This document shows positions 26,749 through 36,247 of a DNA stretch of 64,000 bases, in pieces. How positions within the stretch are numbered: the stretch's first letter is position 1; each line of letters opens with the position of its first letter. The stretch is from Lyticum sinuosum (GTDB taxonomy: Bacteria > Pseudomonadota > Alphaproteobacteria > Rickettsiales > Midichloriaceae), in contig NZ_JARGYU010000003.1 in the NCBI RefSeq assembly GCF_034471385.1, positions 1 through 64,000 on the forward strand, read 5' to 3'. The position numbers and the translations under genes are program-made. Under the pieces are notes generated by a model that did not search any database, was not told the origin of the DNA, and saw only the letters and a list, made by a program, of their open reading frames with translations.

Positions 26749-27693
26749 ATGAAAGAGAAAATAGTAATAAAAGATAATTTATATAGAGTATATATGAAAA
26801 ATATAAAAGATATAAATTACCTTTCTAGTGAACAGAAACATCATCTTATAAATGTCCTTCGTTTAAAGAATGGAGATTTTATATCTATATTTAATCAAAT
26901 AGATGGAGAATTTTATGCAGAAATAAAATTTAAAGGACGCAATGAATATATTGTAGAAAAAATTTATCAATTAGAAAAATCACCAGATAAAAAGAATAAT
27001 AAAGCATATTTATGCTTTAGTTTATTAAAATTATCTAATAATTCTTTAGTTATTGAAAAAGCTACAGAATTAGGAATTGATGGGTTATTCCCTATTATAA
27101 GTGATAAATGTATAGTTCGTACTATTAATATTGAAAAAATAAATCGTATTGCTATAGGAGCAACTGAACAAAGTAATAGATTAACAATTCCAAATATTTA
27201 TGATGTTCAAACAATTCATCAAAACTTAGATATATTAATTAATAATAAAAATAACAATATATATAATAATATAAAAAGTGAAAATAATATATTAAATAAT
27301 AATATAAAAAGTGAAAATAATATAGAATCTTGTTTTAATAATAAAAATACTATTATTATTTTTGAAATACCAAGTAAAATAAAATTATATCAAGAAATAA
27401 ATCAAAAATTTTTAATAAAACCATTATTAGAATGGATAATAGAAGAATCTTCTTTAAAAAATAGGATTAAAAAAATAATATCAAACTATTTTGTATATAT
27501 TGGCCCTGAGGGAGGTTGGAGTGATAAAGATCGTCAAACATTTATTGATTATGCGTTGATCAGTAATAATTTATCTGACAATAAAACTGAATTTATTGTC
27601 ATAACTGTTTCAGAGAATATAATGCGTGCAGAAACTGCATGTATTGCAGCAGCATCTTGGATTTGTTCATTAACAAAATACTTAAATAGTTAA
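26749..27693 (+). CDS. rsmE: 16S rRNA m3U1498 methyltransferase
   Basis: SPOUT-fold methyltransferase acting on U1498 of 16S rRNA. The N-terminal PUA-like domain shows HHLINVLRLKNGDFISIFN. The catalytic part shows KATELGIDGLFPI, EQSNR, IGPEGGWSDKDRQ and the C-terminal IMRAETACIAAA. Typical members have about 240 residues; this has 314. The excess is mainly an Asn-rich insert at residues about 165-200 built from a repeated NNIKSENNI unit, which is a DNA-level tandem duplication. Catalytic motifs flank the insert and look intact. Confidence 0.92.
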   Translation: MKEKIVIKDNLYRVYMKNIKDINYLSSEQKHHLINVLRLKNGDFISIFNQIDGEFYAEIKFKGRNEYIVEKIYQLEKSPDKKNNKAYLCFSLLKLSNNSLVIEKATELGIDGLFPIISDKCIVRTINIEKINRIAIGATEQSNRLTIPNIYDVQTIHQNLDILINNKNNNIYNNIKSENNILNNNIKSENNIESCFNNKNTIIIFEIPSKIKLYQEINQKFLIKPLLEWIIEESSLKNRIKKIISNYFVYIGPEGGWSDKDRQTFIDYALISNNLSDNKTEFIVITVSENIMRAETACIAAASWICSLTKYLNS

Positions 27694-28022
27694 CTAAATA
27701 AGATATTAATTTGTTAATTCAAATAATTAATTAAATAAACAAGATGTTACGAAATAAAACAGAATTATTTCATAATAATTTTAAATATTTAAAAAAAAGT
27801 ATAAAAAAGTATAAAATTATTTATAATATAAATTATATAAAAATTTTTTATATATAGTCTTCCTATACATATAATTGATACTTATAATTTTATTTTGTAA
27901 ATCTTATTTGTAAATTTTGTTTGTAAGATTTAAAATTATCAGGAAATTTTCTTTCTCAAATAATTTAACAAAATGATATTTTTATTCTATATTAACATTT
28001 ATTAATTAAATTCCTAATTTAT
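27694..28022. other. Spacer before thrS with a weak hairpin
   Basis: About 330 bases without a gene. GAAATAA (27751-27757) and TTATTTC (27765-27771) form a 7-pair hairpin about 60 bases after rsmE, perhaps a weak terminator. Near 27893-27930 a TTTGTAA unit is repeated three times. No T-box or other leader structure for thrS was recognised. Confidence 0.35.
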
Positions 28023-30053
28023 ATGACAGATATTATGATAGATATAAAGCTTGCTGATGGAAAAATAACAACCCATAAATCAGGTGTTAATGGCTTAGAA
28101 ATAGCAGGGAGTATAAGCAAATCTCTAGCAAAAAAAGCATTAGCTATTATGATAAATAACAAATTATGTGATTTAACAGATATAATAACATCAGATGCTA
28201 CCGTAAAAATTATTACTATAGATGATGATGAAGGATTAGAAATTATTCGTCATGATACTGCTCATGTTTTAGCCCAAGCAATAAAAGAATTATATCCTGA
28301 AGCTAAAATAGCAATAGGTCCAAATATTAAAGACGGATTTTATTATGATATAGATTCACCACATCATATATCTATAGAAGAGTTAGATAAAATAGAAGCA
28401 CAAATGTGGCACATCATTAAAAGAGGCGATAAATTCATAAAACAATTTGTAGATAAAAAGAGTGCTATAGAGTTTTTTTCATCTAAAAAAGAAAATTATA
28501 AAGTAGAAATTATTAAAGATTTATCAGAAAATGATAATATTAGTATATATCAGCAAGGAAATTTTTATGATTTGTGTAGAGGTCCACATGGTCAATCAAC
28601 ATCATATTTAAAAGCTTTTAAGTTAACAAAAATATCAGGAGCATATTGGCGTGGAAATAGTAAAAACCAAATGTTACAGAGAATATATGGGACTGCATGG
28701 CGTAATTATGAAGAATTAAATAAATATCTCACTTTAATTAAAGAAGCAGAACAACGAGATCATAGAAATATAGGACAGCAAATGGGATTATTTCACTTTC
28801 AAGAGAGTGCACCAGGTGTCACTTTTTGGCATCCTAATGGATGGGCTATTTTTAAAACACTTGTTCAGTATATGAGATATAAACAAAGAGAATATGGTTA
28901 TCTTGAGATATCTACTCCGGAAATAATGGAGCAAATTTTATGGGAACAATCAGGTCACTGGGAAAAATTTAGCGAAAATATGTTTACAGCACATAGCCAT
29001 GATGAACAACATAAGAATTATGTAATAAAACCAATGAATTGCCCTGGTGGAATTCAAGTCTTTAACCATCTTGGTAGTGTGAGCTATAGAGATCTACCTA
29101 TAAAATTTTCTGAATTTGGAAAAGTATATCGATATGAACCTTCTGGAGCACTCCATGGATTAATGAGAGCAAGAGGATTTACACAAGATGATGCACATTC
29201 ATTTTGTACTGAAGAGCAAATACAAGAAGAAGTAATGCAAATGTGTAAAATGGTGTTTTTAGTTTATGAAGAATGCGGATTTAAAGACATTATTGTGAAA
29301 ATTGCTGATCGTCCTGAAAAGCGTATTGGTGATAATGAAATATGGGATAAATCTGAAAAAGCATTATCAAATGGATTAAATGAAATTGGTATTCCATATG
29401 TTTGGAATCATGGTGAAGGAGCATTTTATGGGCCAAAAATAGAATTTCATTTACGTGATGCTCTAGGAAGAGATTGGCAAATGGGAACAATTCAAGTAGA
29501 TTTTAATATGACAAATCGACTAAATGCATTCTATATAGGAAAAGATGGACAAAAAAAACATCCTGTTATGATACATCGTGCAATTTTTGGTTCATTAGAG
29601 AGATTTATCGCAATTATGATAGAACATTATGCTGGTTGGTTACCATTATGGTTAGCACCTTTACAAGTTGTAATTATAACAGTTAATAATCATGATAATG
29701 TTATACAATATGCAAAAGAAATATTTAAAAAAATGTTTTCAGTAGGAATAAGAGTGAAAATAGATTTTGTAAATGAAACAGTAAGCTATAAAATACGTAA
29801 AAATACCATGTCTAAAGTTCCACTTATCATAACTATAGGTGAGAAAGAAGTAGCAGAGCAAATGATATCTTTAAGAGATAATTTAAATACAAGTAATGAA
29901 AATAATAAAAGTAATGAAAATAATGATTTTAGTATCAATAATTTAAATAAAAAAATTAACGATTTAAACCATGATCATAATATCAACAGTAAATCAAATT
30001 ATTATTTCACTTTAGAAGATATGTTTAGTAAATATAATTTTACAATTAAATAA
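28023..30053 (+). CDS. thrS: Threonyl-tRNA synthetase
   Basis: Class II synthetase with proofreading. Domains in order: N-terminal TGS (residues 1-60), editing domain with HDTAHVLAQAIKELYP near residue 78, catalytic core with MNCPGGIQVFNH, and RDWQMGTIQVDFNM, then an anticodon-binding domain from about residue 545. At 676 residues it is longer than usual. The excess is an Asn/Ser/His-rich stretch at about 620-655, just after IGEKEVAEQMISLRDN, which interrupts the final part of the anticodon domain. Function is probably kept because this is an essential enzyme. Confidence 0.96.
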   Translation: MTDIMIDIKLADGKITTHKSGVNGLEIAGSISKSLAKKALAIMINNKLCDLTDIITSDATVKIITIDDDEGLEIIRHDTAHVLAQAIKELYPEAKIAIGPNIKDGFYYDIDSPHHISIEELDKIEAQMWHIIKRGDKFIKQFVDKKSAIEFFSSKKENYKVEIIKDLSENDNISIYQQGNFYDLCRGPHGQSTSYLKAFKLTKISGAYWRGNSKNQMLQRIYGTAWRNYEELNKYLTLIKEAEQRDHRNIGQQMGLFHFQESAPGVTFWHPNGWAIFKTLVQYMRYKQREYGYLEISTPEIMEQILWEQSGHWEKFSENMFTAHSHDEQHKNYVIKPMNCPGGIQVFNHLGSVSYRDLPIKFSEFGKVYRYEPSGALHGLMRARGFTQDDAHSFCTEEQIQEEVMQMCKMVFLVYEECGFKDIIVKIADRPEKRIGDNEIWDKSEKALSNGLNEIGIPYVWNHGEGAFYGPKIEFHLRDALGRDWQMGTIQVDFNMTNRLNAFYIGKDGQKKHPVMIHRAIFGSLERFIAIMIEHYAGWLPLWLAPLQVVIITVNNHDNVIQYAKEIFKKMFSVGIRVKIDFVNETVSYKIRKNTMSKVPLIITIGEKEVAEQMISLRDNLNTSNENNKSNENNDFSINNLNKKINDLNHDHNINSKSNYYFTLEDMFSKYNFTIK

Positions 30054-30090
30054 AAAATAAAAATTTTATTTTATCTTTTTTCAGATTGTA

Positions 30091-30203
30091 TATTTCTATT
30101 ATTAGTTTGAGAGTCTGTATTTTTTGTAAAATCTTTATTATACTTAAAATAAATCCTGATTTTATCTGCAATATTATTGATTTTACTAACACCTATAGTT
30201 TTA
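30091..30203 (-). repeat. 113-bp copy of the 3' part of the YfgM-like gene
   Basis: Bases 30091-30203 are the same as 30320-30432 inside the YfgM-like gene, 229 bases away in the same orientation. The copy lies downstream of the gene between its 3' end and thrS. It lacks a start codon. The intervening bases contain a simple TTTATATTAA repeat. Confidence 0.9.
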
Positions 30204-30275
30204 CATCAAATTATTTTATTCTCTTCCACTTTATTTATATTAACTCTATTTATATTAATATTATTTATATTAACT

Positions 30276-31028
30276 TTATTTTTCTTCTTTATGTAAAATA
30301 TTTTGGTTATTAAGATTAATATTTCTATTATTAGTTTGAGAGTCTGTATTTTTTGTAAAATCTTTATTATACTTAAAATAAATCCTGATTTTATCTGCAA
30401 TATTATTGATTTTACTAACACCTATAGTTTTATCATCAGCAATTTTTTTAGCAAGAGAATATGCCTCATCTGTTTTTCCTATTTCTGAAAGTAAAATAGC
30501 ATGAAGAATAGATGCTGATGCATAAAACGGTTTATTAGAATTATCAAATTTTTCAAGTTCTTTTATTGCTTCTTGTGGTTTAATAAGATCATATTTAAGT
30601 TCACCAGATATAGCGCTAAACCAAACAAAATCCCTCAGAGTTTTATCATATTTTGTATTGTTAGCAATTTTTTTGTATTCTATAATACAGCGTGATGAGC
30701 TATTTGTTATAGATTCTATCATTCCTATGTAAAGACGTGCAAAGATAGCATACGCAGACTTATCTGCATCAGCTATTTTATTAATATCAGCAATTGTTGA
30801 TTCAATAGATTCTTTATTATCCCAATTTATTTTATGAAGAGCATTCATTAGATCATCACTATCTTGCTTTGCAATTTCAATTTTTTCATTCTTTTGCCAT
30901 GAAAAAAAAATTGCTACAAGTATAGCAAAAATACCTATTATAATAATTATTTTGATAAAAAAAGTCGATAATTTGTATACTTTTTCATTATTTTCTTGAT
31001 CTATAACTTCATTTAATATATCTGACAT
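30276..31028 (-). CDS. YfgM-like membrane-anchored TPR protein
   Basis: A 250-residue protein with one membrane helix at residues about 24-44 (FFIKIIIIIGIFAILVAIFF) and a periplasmic helical region resembling tetratricopeptide repeats, as in the YfgM/DUF2133 family. E. coli YfgM is an ancillary factor of the SecYEG translocon. Conserved features include FARLYIGMIE and ASASILHAILLSEIGKTDEAY. The C-terminal 20 residues are Asn-rich. It often lies upstream of bamB or der, which are absent here. Part of its 3' end is duplicated downstream. Confidence 0.75.
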   Translation of the reverse strand: MSDILNEVIDQENNEKVYKLSTFFIKIIIIIGIFAILVAIFFSWQKNEKIEIAKQDSDDLMNALHKINWDNKESIESTIADINKIADADKSAYAIFARLYIGMIESITNSSSRCIIEYKKIANNTKYDKTLRDFVWFSAISGELKYDLIKPQEAIKELEKFDNSNKPFYASASILHAILLSEIGKTDEAYSLAKKIADDKTIGVSKINNIADKIRIYFKYNKDFTKNTDSQTNNRNINLNNQNILHKEEK

Positions 31029-31300
31029 AAAATCTAATTTATTATAAATTTTTTATTATATAATAATATAATATTATTATTTGAATTCTTTAATATTCAT
31101 ATTACTAACAATAGTATAGTTATATATTAAAAATCTATTACTATCATTTAATTAAAATGTGAATAGATTTTATATATATTAATTGATTAATTGTGATACA
31201 TGATATTAATTATGGTATCTTAATATAAGAGTTACTGTTATATTGAGTATTGTAAATGTTATAATTAAGCGCAATTTTATAAAATTTTACTTATTATCAG

Positions 31301-31906
31301 ATGAATGAATTACTTTTATATATAGTTGATCTTGTTGAAAAAATGGGATATATAGGTATTTTTCTTATGACATTCATAGAAGGAACATTAATTCCAATTC
31401 CAAATGAAATAACGCTAATACCTGCTGGTTTTTTAGTATCAAAAGGTGAATTTAATTTTTGGATATTATTAATTATAAGTGCTGCAGGAAATGTAATGGG
31501 ATCAATGACTAGTTATTATGTTGCTTTTAAATACGGTAGAAATGCATTATTGCGTTATGGAAAATATTTCTTTTTTGATGATAAAAAAATGCAAAAAATG
31601 GAATCTTTTTTTCAAAAACATGGTCCTTTTTCTGTATTTATCGGTAGAATTGCACCTGGTATAAAACATTTTATATCATTTCCTCCAGGATTAGCTCAAA
31701 TGGATTTTAAGAAATTCTTTATTTATAGTTCATTGGGTGGAACATTATGGGTTCTAATTTTAATATTAATTGGTATAACTATAGGTAATAATCAAGATTT
31801 AATTAATTATTATGTTGAAAAAATGAATTATATCATATTTTTTCTAGTTATATTCGTAATTATATTTTATATTAGGTATAATAAAATAAAAAAAAATAAC
31901 CAATAA
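31301..31906 (+). CDS. DedA-family membrane protein
   Basis: Inner-membrane protein of the DedA/VTT superfamily, whose members move undecaprenyl phosphate or phospholipids between leaflets. The core FLMTFIEGTLIPIPNEITLIPAGFL is split here by position; it is followed by GNVMGSMTSYYVAFKYGR, KHGPFSVFIGRIAPGIKHF and SFPPGLAQMDFKKF. Length 201 is typical. It has four to five hydrophobic segments. It stands alone upstream of a tRNA. The exact substrate cannot be deduced. Confidence 0.9.
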   Translation: MNELLLYIVDLVEKMGYIGIFLMTFIEGTLIPIPNEITLIPAGFLVSKGEFNFWILLIISAAGNVMGSMTSYYVAFKYGRNALLRYGKYFFFDDKKMQKMESFFQKHGPFSVFIGRIAPGIKHFISFPPGLAQMDFKKFFIYSSLGGTLWVLILILIGITIGNNQDLINYYVEKMNYIIFFLVIFVIIFYIRYNKIKKNNQ

Positions 31907-32029
31907 TAAACAATAATAAATTTTTATACAATTTACTTTGTAATATATTTGACAAACAGTAATAAATTATGATAAAAAATTTCTAATGAAATAACTTATA
32001 TTAGTTTGTTGCGTGTTACGTAAGTTTAA

Positions 32030-32216
32030 TAATATAAGTGTTATCTACAAACGCACATTCAATCTGTGCTTTATTAGCGGGTGTAGCTCAATGGTAGAGT
32101 CCCAGCCTTCCAAGCTGGCTGCGTGGGTTCGATTCCCATCACCCGCTCCACAAAGTTATCTCATTTTTTATCCTTGTATTATTACTAACTGCAATTATAT
32201 AGCTAATATAAGTGTT
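32030..32216 (+). repeat. 13-bp direct repeat flanking tRNA-Gly
   Basis: TAATATAAGTGTT occurs at 32030-32042 and again at 32204-32216, on either side of the tRNA. The first copy could contain the -10 box (TATAAG) of the tRNA promoter, the second that of the downstream transporter gene. Alternatively this is a short duplication. Confidence 0.45.
32077..32150 (+). tRNA. tRNA-Gly(TCC)
   Basis: A full cloverleaf with the CCA end encoded. The acceptor pairs GCGGGTG with CACCCGC, the anticodon stem CCAGC/GCTGG closes the loop CTTCCAA, and the T arm contains GGTTCGATTCC. Anticodon TCC reads GGA and GGG. Confidence 0.97.
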
Positions 32217-32233
32217 TCTCTTAGAATTTTGGG

Positions 32234-33166
32234 ATGATTTCAATTTCAAGTAGATTAAATGGAATACTAAGTAAAATATTCTGTTTAATACTATCTGCAA
32301 TAATAACATTGGTTTTTGTTCATAGAAATCCAAAAATCGGTATATTTGAACAAATATATTTTGCCAATTTATCTGCTACTTGTGTAATTATTATATGGTT
32401 AATCACAACTAAGCCTTATAGAAAAAATGGAAATCAAACCCTATATCAAGCTATATCACAAATAGATATCAAATGGTATTTTGTAAGAGCAATTCTATCA
32501 CTTATAGCAATGACTGTATGGTCTTATATATCAAAAAAATTAGGCGCATATGAAGTCACTTTGATAGGATATTTAGGACTTGTATCACCACTTATTATTT
32601 CTCATATTTTAGATTTAGAAAAAATTCGCTTATCATCGGTATTTGGAATAATTATTTGTATATTAGCTGTCTTTTTTTCTTTAAAAGAAGAAAATAAAAT
32701 TATATCGATTATTAACATACTTATTGGTCTTATTCCTTCTATTTGTTGGGGTGGGTATGAAATAATTTGCAAAAAACAATCATCAACAGATGATTTAATT
32801 TTACAAGGATTCATTGTATTTTTGGCTAGTGTTATAATATCATCTCCAATGATAATTCCAAATATTACAAAAATTCCTTATAATGAAATAATTTTTGCTT
32901 TTTATTTAGGATTTATTAGAATAGGAGTTGTATTTACTATTTTTTTATCTTATAAAAATCTTAGTGTTAATAGTTTATTAATAATGGGTTATTTACGCTT
33001 ACCAATTATGATAGCTATAAATTATTCTATTTTTTCTGAAGTTCCATTAGTAAAAACTATTTCTGCTGCTATAATAATAATATTAACAAATTTTATTATT
33101 ATCAATCATAATAAAAAAATAGATAAAAATATTAATAATATAGATGATATTACTGCTAAAAAATAA
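32234..33166 (+). CDS. EamA/DMT-family transporter
   Basis: Ten-helix inner-membrane carrier of the drug/metabolite transporter superfamily. Two EamA halves are visible: residues about 10-150 and 155-295. A typical segment is YEVTLIGYLGLVSPLIISH. In Rickettsia a DMT protein imports S-adenosylmethionine, and similar carriers import other metabolites, so uptake from the host is plausible. Substrate specificity cannot be read from sequence here. The C-terminal tail is Asn/Asp-rich. It starts 83 bases after tRNA-Gly. Confidence 0.85.
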   Translation: MISISSRLNGILSKIFCLILSAIITLVFVHRNPKIGIFEQIYFANLSATCVIIIWLITTKPYRKNGNQTLYQAISQIDIKWYFVRAILSLIAMTVWSYISKKLGAYEVTLIGYLGLVSPLIISHILDLEKIRLSSVFGIIICILAVFFSLKEENKIISIINILIGLIPSICWGGYEIICKKQSSTDDLILQGFIVFLASVIISSPMIIPNITKIPYNEIIFAFYLGFIRIGVVFTIFLSYKNLSVNSLLIMGYLRLPIMIAINYSIFSEVPLVKTISAAIIIILTNFIIINHNKKIDKNINNIDDITAKK

Positions 33167-33342
33167 AAATTAAATCTAAAATATTAAAAAATAATATTAT
33201 AATGTTATAATATTAAAAAATAGTATTAAAATAATATTATATTTTTATCAATATCGATTTATTGAGTAATATAAAAGCTAAAAATAATAAAAATATAGAG
33301 ATATAAAAATATATAAAATTTTATAATGCAAATAGTATATTT

Positions 33343-36111
33343 ATGAAGCATTTCTCAGATCAGAACTCTTTAGATAGAATAATTTTTAATTTTTCTCATT
33401 ATTCTAAAGAAATAACACAAATTTTAAATGAAAACTTTAATAAAGAAACAGTAGAATTAATTGTAGATAAAAAAATTTGGGGTGGAAAAGGATCAGCCTT
33501 AATAACTATGAGTTGTTTAGGTATAGATGTTCCTCCTGGTTTTATTGTTAACACAAGTTTATGTTCTTATTATAATAGTTATAATTCTATTCCATCAGAA
33601 GTTGAAAATAAAATTAAACATGCAATTCAATCATTAGAAGATACATTATCTTTAGTTTTTGGTAGTATTGATAATCCTTTATTGATTTCTGTTCGCTCAG
33701 GAGCTCCAATATCAATGCCTGGTATGATGGATACAATATTAAATATTGGTTTAAACGATGAAATTGTTGAAGGATTATCTAAAAAATATAACAATCCTAG
33801 GTTTGCATATGATAGTTATAGACGTTTATTACATATGTTTGGCACAACCGTAATGCAAATTGAATCAAATCTTTTTGATTTGCCATTTGATTATTTAAAA
33901 ATTTCAGAAGGAGTTACAAGTGATCACCATGTTTCTGTTGATGGACTTAAAAAGTTAATTAATACCTATAAGAATATCATTTTAGAACAATCAAAAGAAG
34001 ATTTCCCTCAAAATGTATATGATCAATTGTTTAGAGCAATTAAAGCTGTTCTAGATTCATGGCAATCTAAGAGAGCAATTAAATATAGAGAAATATATAA
34101 TATATCTGAAGATTTAGGTACAGCAGTTACAGTACAAGCTATGGTTTTTGGAAATTTGAGTGAAAAAAGTTGTACTGGTGTAATTTTTTCACGTAATCCA
34201 TCAAATGGTGATAATGAAATCTTTGGTGAATTTTTATTAAATGCCCAAGGTGAAGATATAGTATCTGGTATTAAAAATAGTTTACCAATTAGTATAAAAA
34301 TGGAAAAATCTTGGCAAATTATAAATAATGAAGATTTATCTATTAGTATACCAGAATCTATGGAAAGACTTATGCCAGATGTTTTTGTAAAACTTAAGAA
34401 TATTTCTAAAAAACTAGAATATTTTTATGGAGATATGCAAGATATAGAGTTTACTGTAGAAAACGGAAGGCTATGGATTCTTCAGAGTAGATCTGGAAAA
34501 CGTTCTTCGTTAGCTTCATTAAAGATAGCTAATGATATGGTAGAAGAAAAAATTATTAATAAAAAGCAAGCTTTAAAAATAATTCCAATTCAAACATTTG
34601 AACAATTACTTCATTGTGGTTTAGATTACTCATTCATAAAAATTCCTCCATTAACTTGTGGATTACCAGCTTCTCCAGGAGCTGCTGTAGGAATGGTAGC
34701 AACTAATGTTAAAGATGCAGAATTAATGGCTAAAATGGGTAAAGTTATTTTAGTACGCAATGAGACTAGCCCAGAGGATATGTCAGGAATTGCTGTTGCT
34801 GATGGGATAATTACAGCACGAGGTGGAATGACATCTCATGCAGCTGTTGTTGCTAGAGGTATGGGAAAATCTTGTATATGCAGTGTTTCTGGATTATTTG
34901 TTGATGGTAAAAACATACATATTAATGGAGAAAAGTTTCCCAGTGGAACATATTTAAGTATGGATAGTACTAAAGGTGAGATATATTTAGGACAAATACC
35001 TATTATAGCTTCAAATATTCCTTATGAATTTGAAATGATTAATTCTTGGATAAATGAGTATAAAAAAATCGATATTCATGCTAATGCTGAAACAATTGGA
35101 GATATAGAATCTGCATTTAGTTTGGGAGCAACAGCTATAGGATTATGTAGAACAGAACATATGTTTTTTTCTCCAGAACGGATTTTTTATATGAGAAAAA
35201 TGATTCTATCAAAAGATCATTCAGATAGAGTATTTAATCTTGATATTCTTGAGAAATATCAACAACATGATTTTGAAAAAATATTTGAAATTAGTAAAGG
35301 AAAAGCTGTTACTATTAGATTACTTGATCCACCACTTCATGAATTTTTACCACACGATGATAAAGAAATTAAAGAATTTTGTATACAAAGTAATTCAATT
35401 GAATCTGATGTGAAATTATCTTTAGCTATTAAAAAAGAGCATAATCCTATGTTAGGACATCGTGGTTGTCGTCTAGCAATAACTTATCCTGAAATATATA
35501 TAATGCAAGTTAGAGCTATTTTGTGTGCTATATCTAAACTAGTTTCAGAAAGAAAAGTATCAGAATATGAATTATATCCTGAGATTATGATTCCTCTTGT
35601 ATCAAATGTAAATGAATTAGCTATATGTAAAAAATTAGTTCAAGATACATTTGATGATTTTTGTGAAAGTTTAAATGATAATGATCTAAAAAACTCATTA
35701 TCTAAAATAAGCTATAAATTTGGTGCTATGATTGAGCTTCCTTGTGCAGCTTTACAAGCAGATAGAATTGCTGAAATTTGTGATTTTATTAGTTTTGGTA
35801 CTAATGATCTTACTCAAACTACTTTAGGATTATCACGCGATGATAGTGCAAACTTTATTGCAACATATGTTAATAAAAAAATTTGGAATAATGATCCATT
35901 TGTAACTATTGAACAGTCAACTGTTGGAGAATTATTAAAAATAGCTATAAATAAAGCCAGATCATCTAATCCTAAAATTAAAATAGGAATTTGTGGTGAA
36001 CATGCAGGAAATCCTGAATCTATTCCATTTATAAACAGTTTGCAAATAGATTATATTTCTTGTTCACCATATCGTATACCATTAGCAAGGTTAATATCTT
36101 CTCAAGTATAA
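33343..36111 (+). CDS. ppdK: Pyruvate, phosphate dikinase
   Basis: Interconverts pyruvate and phosphoenolpyruvate using ATP and phosphate, and is common in Rickettsiales. Order of domains: ATP-grasp nucleotide-binding (KIWGGKGSALITMSCLG, SVRSGAPISMPGMMDTILN), the swivelling phospho-histidine domain with H499 in GGMTSHAAVVARGMGKSC, and the PEP/pyruvate-binding barrel (GLCRTEHMFF, MLGHRGCRL, FGTNDLTQTTLG, CGEHAGNP). Its 922 residues are slightly more than usual. With enolase it can link pyruvate to gluconeogenesis. It is monocistronic, with rlmE following 136 bases later. Confidence 0.97.
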   Translation: MKHFSDQNSLDRIIFNFSHYSKEITQILNENFNKETVELIVDKKIWGGKGSALITMSCLGIDVPPGFIVNTSLCSYYNSYNSIPSEVENKIKHAIQSLEDTLSLVFGSIDNPLLISVRSGAPISMPGMMDTILNIGLNDEIVEGLSKKYNNPRFAYDSYRRLLHMFGTTVMQIESNLFDLPFDYLKISEGVTSDHHVSVDGLKKLINTYKNIILEQSKEDFPQNVYDQLFRAIKAVLDSWQSKRAIKYREIYNISEDLGTAVTVQAMVFGNLSEKSCTGVIFSRNPSNGDNEIFGEFLLNAQGEDIVSGIKNSLPISIKMEKSWQIINNEDLSISIPESMERLMPDVFVKLKNISKKLEYFYGDMQDIEFTVENGRLWILQSRSGKRSSLASLKIANDMVEEKIINKKQALKIIPIQTFEQLLHCGLDYSFIKIPPLTCGLPASPGAAVGMVATNVKDAELMAKMGKVILVRNETSPEDMSGIAVADGIITARGGMTSHAAVVARGMGKSCICSVSGLFVDGKNIHINGEKFPSGTYLSMDSTKGEIYLGQIPIIASNIPYEFEMINSWINEYKKIDIHANAETIGDIESAFSLGATAIGLCRTEHMFFSPERIFYMRKMILSKDHSDRVFNLDILEKYQQHDFEKIFEISKGKAVTIRLLDPPLHEFLPHDDKEIKEFCIQSNSIESDVKLSLAIKKEHNPMLGHRGCRLAITYPEIYIMQVRAILCAISKLVSERKVSEYELYPEIMIPLVSNVNELAICKKLVQDTFDDFCESLNDNDLKNSLSKISYKFGAMIELPCAALQADRIAEICDFISFGTNDLTQTTLGLSRDDSANFIATYVNKKIWNNDPFVTIEQSTVGELLKIAINKARSSNPKIKIGICGEHAGNPESIPFINSLQIDYISCSPYRIPLARLISSQV

Positions 36112-36247
36112 TTTTTAAGAACTAATAATTAAAAGACTAATATTAAATTTATTATATTACTAATATAGTACTTTTATGCTGGTAAATCTTTAAATTATTA
36201 TATATTTTATTATATATTTATAAATATAATTTTTTTAATTTGATAAA

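Noticed and set aside
31949..31977. TTGACA with downstream AT-rich box as the tRNA-Gly promoter
   Set aside because: The best -10-like sequence (TATGAT) is only 13 bases away, and the site is over 100 bases from the tRNA.
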